This document shows, piece by piece, positions 57,147 through 64,000 of a DNA stretch of 64,000 bases (the stretch's first letter is position 1; the number at the start of each line of letters is the position of its first letter). A program made the translations under genes and the position numbers. The stretch comes from Glandiceps talaboti. Taxonomy: Eukaryota > Hemichordata > Enteropneusta > Spengelidae. Location: the NCBI RefSeq assembly GCF_964340395.1, contig NC_135551.1, positions 27,199,380 through 27,263,379 on the forward strand, in the 5' to 3' direction. Under the pieces are notes generated by a model, which worked only from the letters and a program-made list of their open reading frames with translations, searched no databases and was not told the origin of the DNA.

Positions 57147-60100
57147 TGGTTTGCAGTGGACTTTGCACACACTGCACCAAGTAAATCCCTTGTGCAGAGA
57201 GAGAAGTTTGTTGAACGAAATCAAATCATGCCATTACATTATGTTGTCAAGTTAAATTCCAGGGCTGTCCTGTCTGCTCCATCTCAGAATAATTGAAGAA
57301 TGTGTTTCTTATTCTTTTTTTTTATAAACAAAGTCATTGTTATTGATTGGGCATGACTCTCTTTCCTGAAATCCCCAAAATCTCTTATTCCCCAATTTTA
57401 TCTATCTACATGTTCTTCATTTATACTATTATTTAGTCCTGTTGAAAACAGGCACTTTGTGTTTATTTTATGTTCGTGTATTTTCCAAACTTTAATGAAA
57501 TAATTGTCTGATTTCCAGATCTACTGACAGGTTGATTTCTAATTTTAATTTTAAAATACTTTTACATGAAAATCCTAATATATGTATAATGACAGTGTTA
57601 TCTACATTCAATCCCTATCTTTAGGCATGGTTGGTGTTTGAAAGACTAATACCAAATACAAATCTATATTATCATAATATATAATCTTTGGTGTCCATGG
57701 CCCGCTCCAGTCAGAAACTGTTTGCTAACATTTGAATTTGTGTTTTTCGTTAAGGGCATTAATGACAGTAAGTAAGTAGAACTCTACAAGAGTAATATAC
57801 CAACCCCCACCCCACCCCATCTTTTAGAACACTTTGAACTCTACAAGAGTCCATTGGGTAATGTACCAACCCACACCCCACCCTATCTCTTAGAACCCTA
57901 TTACAAATATTTAGTTATACGAAATCCATTTGTGCAGTTGACTATAAACAGTGGTAAAATTTATTTTCAGTTACATTTCACATTTGAATATTACCATGTC
58001 ATGTTTTCTTTAACCAGTCAGATTTCTTGTTGTGTTTCTCCATGATTACTTAATTAATACCAAGGATTATATATTTGATGTAGGGATGGTATAGTATAAA
58101 TCAATGTCTATGCACAAACTGTGGTGTCTATGAAGACATGTAGAAATACTATTTATTGCATACTGGTCCCGATTTCACAACCAGCAGCAATGCAAATGTG
58201 ATTGACACCCTGTAAATTCTTTGACTCAGCCAAATTAGGTGTTGTAATGATATCATAAAGCGCTTTCTACTTTATTATTTAAACAAATCAAGGTGATAAT
58301 TTATAATGATTCAAAAGTGGGGAACATTTTACATACCATTTTTATTACCAAAGTCTTTTTTTTTTAATATTTCATTTTAATTCCATTCCAACCTTAGTCC
58401 CGTAATACAGCCTCATATCTGTGCCTGGAAGTTTGCTGAACAGACACCAAGCCCTTGATAGCTCCTTTGGTACTATGTGACTTGTGGTCTGTTGCTTTTA
58501 AAGTTAGCAAAATTTCCCTACCAGTGTCTAGCAGCTAGACTATACCAATCCTTGAAGACATCATTATGTAGTGTGCTGTCACATGCCAAGTCTGATGGTG
58601 TCAAATGACTGAACAGTGATAGCTTGCTTGTCAAATCTATGTCAACATTTGGAATATCTATATTTTGATATAACACCAGGTGAACATATCAGCTCAGTTT
58701 ACTTCATTTATCTGGTTTGTTTTGTGTCTAACGTTTTTGTCTTTTGTGTTTTATATTGAATATGTCAGATTATGTAAATGTACCCTTTGTTTATAGTCTG
58801 AAAGATTCAGTTGTTGGTCTGCTTCATGTAATGTAACCACTCCCTACCCATATTGATCATTTAAAAAAAAACATTATTTTCAAGTATAAAGTGTCAGTTT
58901 GTTGTGCCATGTTATTTTCTAGTTGCCATAAATACATGTTTCCTGTCGTAAAAGAGGCCACGATATTCTGCTGCCTATTATCGTGATCGGCTGAAGTCAG
59001 GTCTATCAAGCTGATTTCATTCGTCTTTTGGAATTTTCAGTACCTGCAATAGCTTTTTTACCTCATGTTAGAGGGTCACGTATATGAAGTGCATGGAGCG
59101 GAAGTTATGGTGCCGACAAAGAAATTGAATGTTCATTATTTTTATTGTGTGCTTAGGCAGTAATATTTCAGGTACCGAGAATTGTCTATATTTTGATCTG
59201 AAAGGAGCCAGAAAGTGACTATCAATCTACGATAAATGATTGTACATTTTAAATACTGCGTCATGTTTTGTTCTTCACTGAAACAATCGTGTCCCATTCT
59301 CAATATCTCCATTACCTCTCATTGATGCTGTCCACTTATTAGCCTTGAACCCATCATATCCTGTTCCATACTGTATAACAATGAACTCAATAATTCATGT
59401 CATATCTCAAGTTGAGGCATTAATTGTTCATATTTTAATCACATGACACATTTATAATGAATACTATTTATTTATACCCAGAAATATAAATCTATAAGAT
59501 ATAATGTATGAATGATCAATGATTACATGATACCAGGAAAAGGAGATTAGAGGTAGTTGACTAACAACTAATCGAGTCCAACTCCTGCATCGTCATAAAC
59601 CACAGCCTCTTTTACAGTACTGTCCATTAATGTCATATTCCATGCCACTGAAGAATGACCAAGAACCACTGCATGTTACTTTGCAGTTTCGCGGAAGAAC
59701 TAATAGCTCTGGTCAGATTTTCAATGATCATACTCAATGTAAATGTATTTTATACAATTTGAACAATCCATTTCATTGCATATCTTCTCTTTGATTTAGG
59801 CAATATTGCGAACCATCACTGTCATATTCATTGCCACTGAAGAGTGACCAAGAACCACTGCATGTTTTTTTCGAAATCATAACTAACTAACTAACTAACT
59901 AACTGACAATCCTTAACCCTCTGTTGTTAAATCATTAGTATTTGATCATTTGATGACTACGTTTCTGTAACAGTATGTAATAACAACCTAAACAGAGGGT
60001 GACATAGGTTAACTGGAGCATTACTCTATTATGTCTACTAAATTTAAGTTTAATTTCTTAAATTTGAGTTCTTACAGAGGTATAGTTGTTAACATGAATG

Positions 60101-61245
60101 TTGACATTTGAAAACCTTACCAATAACAGAACTTACAGAAAAATCCAACTGAAATAAAATGTTGGCACAAACACAGCTGCAGTCTCATAAAGAAGTAGAC
60201 ATGGCTCGAATATATAGTTTTCCAAAATGTAATCTTGAAATAATTAACTGTCAAAGATTTACTTTAATAGGTCCGAATGGCATAATTGTAGACAACAGAT
60301 GTAAGGGACGGTTCAAAACTTTGCCGTAAGCTTAGAATCCAGCCGTGTGCTACCCCAAATCCTCACACGGCAGGATTCTTAGCTAAAACTTTGCTGGTTG
60401 ACATGACGATGTTGCAGCTGTGGAAGTATTGGGGGCGCTGATTTTTGAGTGCGAACCCCAAAATCAATGTGATATATTGCATCATACTACATTGTATGTA
60501 TTTTAACTGTGAAGGCCGGCCTGTGACGGGTTACGATATAGACGCTAGAATACATATGTAAGTCATGTCTCCGCCCTCACTGGAGGGAGTTGACCGATGT
60601 GTGATGGCGCCCTGTCACGGCGTACCTTACACAGACCACTATAAATTATACATCCATGACAGACGAGACTGAGCTTCAAATTTTCTCATGTCCGTGTGGT
60701 GTATAGCGTGTATTGGTGTAAAATCACTCTTCGTTGTTATACGTAGACATTGCTATGTATTGTCTTATGAACTGTTGAAATCCAAAACAAAATATAAAAA
60801 AAGAATTTTAAAAAAGTATTGTAAATAAAAACAAAGCTACAATTATTGCAGCTACATGCATGGACGCGATAGTGAACTTTTCGGATCCCGGTTTTAGATT
60901 CGCCACTCGGCTCCACTAATGTCTGAATAAATATTTATATAATGGTGATCTCTTACGTCACATTGTTTACATGTAGTTCTTCGGTGTCTTTGTGTAACAG
61001 CGTCTTTCTTGTCTTTCTTGCACCAACCGTGAATATAGACGTGCAGACCGTCAACGCTTTGCCTTATGTGGTTGGCAACCACGGATCGTCTGACTGCTGA
61101 CTCACCAGCAGTAGGTATACTGTAATATAAATGTATTCTACTTCATTTTCTTGAGTACACGAGTCTGTCATAAGTACAGAATTAATACAGGGACTATCGC
61201 ACAATGTCACACTACCTCGTTCGTTTAGGTGGGTGGGTGCATAGG

Positions 61246-61341
61246 GGCGCGTAATATTTCATAGATTGTTGTTTTTCTGGTCTACAGAGTTCTACAGACA
61301 AAATATAACAACCTTTTGACTATATATTCCTACCTGTAGGG
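61246..61341 (+). repeat. Inverted repeat arm 1 (partner 62268-62352)
   Basis: GGGGCGCGTAATATTTCATA, then GATTGTTGTTTTTC, TCTACAGA, AAATATAACAACCTTTTGA and ATATTCCTACCTGTA. The same blocks appear inverted at 62268-62352 with small changes. Confidence 0.75.
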
Positions 61342-62144
61342 TGGGTGGGGGTGTGGCATCATTGCAATATTGCTGAACTTCATTTTCTCACTTCTAACCA
61401 AATTTCGAAACTGTCAAGTCAATGATAACAGGTTCTGTATTTACAACTAAGATGTTGATAAGTTGATTTCTAATGTAGTTGTGTTGAGGATTAGCATCGC
61501 GTCCCGTACATCGTCTGCAAACAGGACTATATAGGCATGGATATATTATTATATGTTTACGTATAATCATCGCAATGATAGATACATGGACTAGGTGGTG
61601 ACCAGCCAGTGTGTAGATTGTTGGTGTAAAGGATTACAAGTGTGAAGCCATGAGTGCAATCAGAACCGATTATATAATACACTGTGGGTGGTGACATACA
61701 TATCGGACTAAAGACTTGACCTTTCAGATTACTCCATAGTCCTGTTCAAGTTGTATCAGAGATAGCTAGAGATATATAGTTATATCTGGCATATAGTCTA
61801 GCTGCAAGACCTCAGTTTTTCTTCTGATAGATATGAGGGTGGAACACCCGAGGTCTAGCTAAAGTCATCTCCACATTCAGTGATATAAACCACAGACAAT
61901 TATATTAATACTTATCTGTGTATAATTATACACAGAATAACAAAAGATAGTCAAAACGGGTTACAATACAAAACTATATAGAAGTATCTGAATCCTAAGA
62001 ACATAAACATTCTAACCATGTGTGTTAATATGCATATCCTAGAGGTCATGGGTTATTGAACAGATTACCACATGAATGCATACATTGCCCAGCCCACAAT
62101 ATTTAAATTAGCTCAAATGTTTTTGACTTTTCCTAGCCCTATTC

Positions 62145-62365
62145 GGGCCACAGGGGCGTGTATTATTGCTTAGATTTCCGTTTTCTTAGGAAAATATCAT
62201 ACGAATCTTGCTGCTACAAATGTATCGATCTATAGTACTACGTATACTATCTCTCTTTCCCTATACAGGTAGGAATATATATTCAAAAGGTTGTTATATT
62301 TAGTCTGTAGACCTGGAAAACAACAATCTATGCAATATTACACGCCCCTGTGATTCGGGCTATCG
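62145..62365 (-). mobile_element. MITE-like element with CCACAGGGGCGTGTA ends
   Basis: CTATTCGGGCCACAGGGGCG...TATTATTGC at the left is mirrored by GCAATATTACACGCCCCTGTGATTCGGGCTAT at the right, given in two parts: GCAATATTACACGCCCC and TGTGATTCGGGCTAT. The right arm is the partner of 61246-61341. So 61246-61341 may be a second, truncated copy in the opposite direction. Confidence 0.55.
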
Positions 62366-62613
62366 CCAAGCAGAATAGCCTGAGGGGGTCTAGCGTATAC
62401 TAGTACTGCAAAGATAACAACAGGGATTAATGTATGCAAATATGTCTAGAAACAAGACCATGCCCATAGCTACTGCCACATGATCACATATATTCACAAC
62501 AACAGGGTTGGATAGGCAACTGGATAATCGTTCATCAAATGAATTCCTATAAAATTCTGCTGTTGCTTCCAAACAGATACCTGGCTCTTAGATGACAGAA
62601 GTATCCAACAGAC

Positions 62614-64000
62614 ATGGAGACAATTTTAGTCAAGAAAGAAGATTCTAAACACAAAAATCAGGAAGATGGGATTATGTGGAATGTAGTAGAGTCACTTCAT
62701 TGTTCTAAACAAATTGTGGTGAAATATGAAGAACACAAGCAAGAAAGAGAGGAGATAATGATGAAGAAGGAAGATAAAAACAGCCAGGGTCAATATGATG
62801 AAGAAGTAAACATAAATGTCAAACATGATTCAACAAAGGTATTTCATCATTCTTTGAAACCTTTCCAAGTCAAGGCTGAAACCAAAGTAAATAGTGTTGC
62901 TGTTGCAGAAAATATCTTTTCAAATGACACAGTGAAGAAGGATATGAAAATAAAGATAGAAAATGCTGTGATATCAGGTGACCAAGAAAATGACTCAGAA
63001 CAAAATTACTGGAAAGTAATAAGTGAAGATGTTCAAAAAGATAGAGTTCACTACCATGTCCAAACTGTGAATACCAAAGCAGATGAACTACTAACCATAG
63101 TTGAAGACCAAGACTTTACTAAGGTAACTGGACAACTAACCACAGTGGAAGACCCAGAGTATCACAAGGCAACTAAACAACTAACCACAGTGGAAAGCCC
63201 AGACTGTAATACGGTAACTGGACAACTAACCACAGTGGAAGACCCAGAGTATCACAAGGCAACTAAACAACTAACCACAATGGAAAGCTCAGACTGTAAT
63301 AAGGTAACTGGACAGCTATCAATAAGTGAAGACTCAGACTATAGCATGGCTACAAAAGTGAATGAAACTTTAACTGATGGTTGTAGAAATCCTTTTCCTA
63401 TTGGGATACAACAAGTTTGCATTACTGGTACTGTGAATCCAGAAGATGACCATTGGTATGATGCTCAGAAATATAACTCAAAAAGTACAGAAACTATCCA
63501 ACAAAATACATCTAATGAAAAGCATTTTGAATGTAAAGAGTGTGGTAAAGGGTTTAAGTCCAGTAAATATATGAAGCAACACACGAAACTACACGCACCT
63601 GAAAGACCATTTGTATGTGTAGAGTGTGGTCAAGGGTTTCAATACCATTGCCATTTAAATGTACACAAGTCAATACACACAACTGAAAGACCATTTTTAT
63701 GTAAAGAGTGTGGTAAAGGATTTATTCACAGTTATCGCCTGAAGGCACACATGATGATACACCAAAATGAAAGACCATTTGTATGTAAAGAGTGCGGTAA
63801 AGGGTGTATCCAACGTAGTGATCTAAAAAAGCACATGAGGATACACACTGATGAAAAACCATTTCTATGCAAAGAGTGTGGTAAAAAGTTCAACCGAAGT
63901 TGCAATCTGAAAGAACACATGAGAATGCATATAAATGAAAGACCACATGTATGTAAAGAGTGTGGTAAAGGGTTTAATCGAAAGAGCCATCTACAGAGTC
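62614..64000 (+). CDS. C2H2 zinc-finger protein, 3' truncated by the window edge
   Basis: The frame is open from ATG 62614 to the end of the window (462 codons and one base); an in-frame TGA at 62593-62595 lies just upstream, so this is the first Met unless an acceptor near 62598 joins an upstream exon. Residues 1-303 are a charged Lys/Glu-rich region with no recognised KRAB, SCAN or BTB domain and a 15-residue tandem repeat (about 170-260). Fingers start at about residue 305: five complete CxxCGKGF-type C2H2 fingers and the start of a sixth. Finger 4 has Cys instead of the usual Phe (CGKGC). Linkers are of the NERP/TERP type; only one is close to TGEKP (TDEKP). It probably binds DNA in the nucleus; its target is unknown. 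Confidence 0.9.
   Translation, partial: METILVKKEDSKHKNQEDGIMWNVVESLHCSKQIVVKYEEHKQEREEIMMKKEDKNSQGQYDEEVNINVKHDSTKVFHHSLKPFQVKAETKVNSVAVAENIFSNDTVKKDMKIKIENAVISGDQENDSEQNYWKVISEDVQKDRVHYHVQTVNTKADELLTIVEDQDFTKVTGQLTTVEDPEYHKATKQLTTVESPDCNTVTGQLTTVEDPEYHKATKQLTTMESSDCNKVTGQLSISEDSDYSMATKVNETLTDGCRNPFPIGIQQVCITGTVNPEDDHWYDAQKYNSKSTETIQQNTSNEKHFECKECGKGFKSSKYMKQHTKLHAPERPFVCVECGQGFQYHCHLNVHKSIHTTERPFLCKECGKGFIHSYRLKAHMMIHQNERPFVCKECGKGCIQRSDLKKHMRIHTDEKPFLCKECGKKFNRSCNLKEHMRMHINERPHVCKECGKGFNRKSHLQS
63094..63357 (+). repeat. Coding 45-bp repeat in a two-type higher-order (90-bp) array
   Basis: Six 15-residue units alternate between a QLTTVEDPEYHKATK type and a QLTTVESPDCNTVTG type, so near-identical blocks recur every 90 bp; the first and last units have drifted (LLTIVEDQDFTKVTG, QLSISEDSDYSMATK). 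The unit length keeps the frame. Located in the acidic region before the fingers. Confidence 0.85.

Larger units (their letters stand above)
56605..62613. other. Intergenic region between MBTPS2 and the zinc-finger gene
   Basis: About 6 kb without a supported gene. It holds the family C MITE, a diverged 50-bp direct repeat (TCATATTCCATGCCACTGAA at about 59632 and TCATATTCATTGCCACTGAA at about 59822), an AACT run (about 59881-59904) and a pair of inverted 90-bp arms (61246-61341 and 62268-62352). A 5' exon of the zinc-finger gene could hide in the last 2 kb; none was recognised. Confidence 0.5.

Noticed and set aside
60894-61082. 62-codon minus-strand ORF near a CpG-richer patch, possible first exon of a divergent gene
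   Set aside because: No recognised domain or clear splice donor; kept only as unexplained intergenic sequence.
62592-62648. ATG at 62592 as the start of the zinc-finger protein
   Set aside because: It is in a different frame and ends after 18 codons (TAA ending at 62648); the finger frame starts at 62614.
62614-64000. Orthology of the zinc-finger gene to human ZFX or YY2, which are near EIF2S3 and MBTPS2
   Set aside because: The fingers and the Lys/Glu-rich N-terminal region do not resemble the acidic domain or finger order of ZFX, nor the four YY1-type fingers.

Overview
The window is nuclear DNA of an animal, probably an invertebrate bilaterian. It is AT-rich, its genes are split by GT-AG introns of 0.2 to about 10 kb, and it carries microsatellites and many short non-autonomous DNA transposons. 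The lineage cannot be fixed by eye. Gene families, exon phases and the paired MITEs fit a marine deuterostome or lophotrochozoan, but that is inference. Five protein-coding genes can be supported. LAYOUT: (1) about 1-29.2 kb, plus strand: the 3' part of a Nance-Horan syndrome (NHS/Guk-holder) family gene, with four exons (3925-4190, 13906-14626, 16825-18144, 20296-23990) and probably a 3'UTR of about 5 kb; the start codon is not in view. (2) 32266-41261, plus: a complete 12-exon EIF2S3 gene (translation factor eIF2 gamma), 472 residues. (3) 43691-46672, minus: an intronless Toll-like receptor of 993 codons with a TATA/Inr promoter. (4) 49033-56604, plus: a complete 9-exon MBTPS2 gene (site-2 protease), 486 residues. 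(5) 62614 to the window end, plus: a C2H2 zinc-finger gene cut off by the edge. The rest is introns, intergenic DNA and repeats. In human, NHS, MBTPS2 and EIF2S3 all lie on Xp22, so this block looks like a compact piece of the same ancestral linkage, with a TLR and a zinc-finger gene in between or beside it. The genes are not one pathway: actin/adhesion scaffold, translation initiation, innate sensing, regulated membrane proteolysis and transcription. The most unusual pattern is at splice donors. In 8 of the 22 introns visible here, a tandem repeat array sits on the 5' splice site: the array copies the exon end plus the donor GT, starts exactly at the donor, or (one case) starts within the first bases of the intron, so one donor becomes 3 to about 22 donor-like sites. 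Examples are 10 x 45 bp after MBTPS2 exon 2, 22 x 18 bp (NTAKSG) at MBTPS2 exon 5, 6 x 46 bp at MBTPS2 exon 6, four arrays in EIF2S3 and one old decayed array in NHS. No matching array was seen at a 3' splice site. Several arrays keep the reading frame, so length variants of the proteins could be made by choosing a different donor copy.
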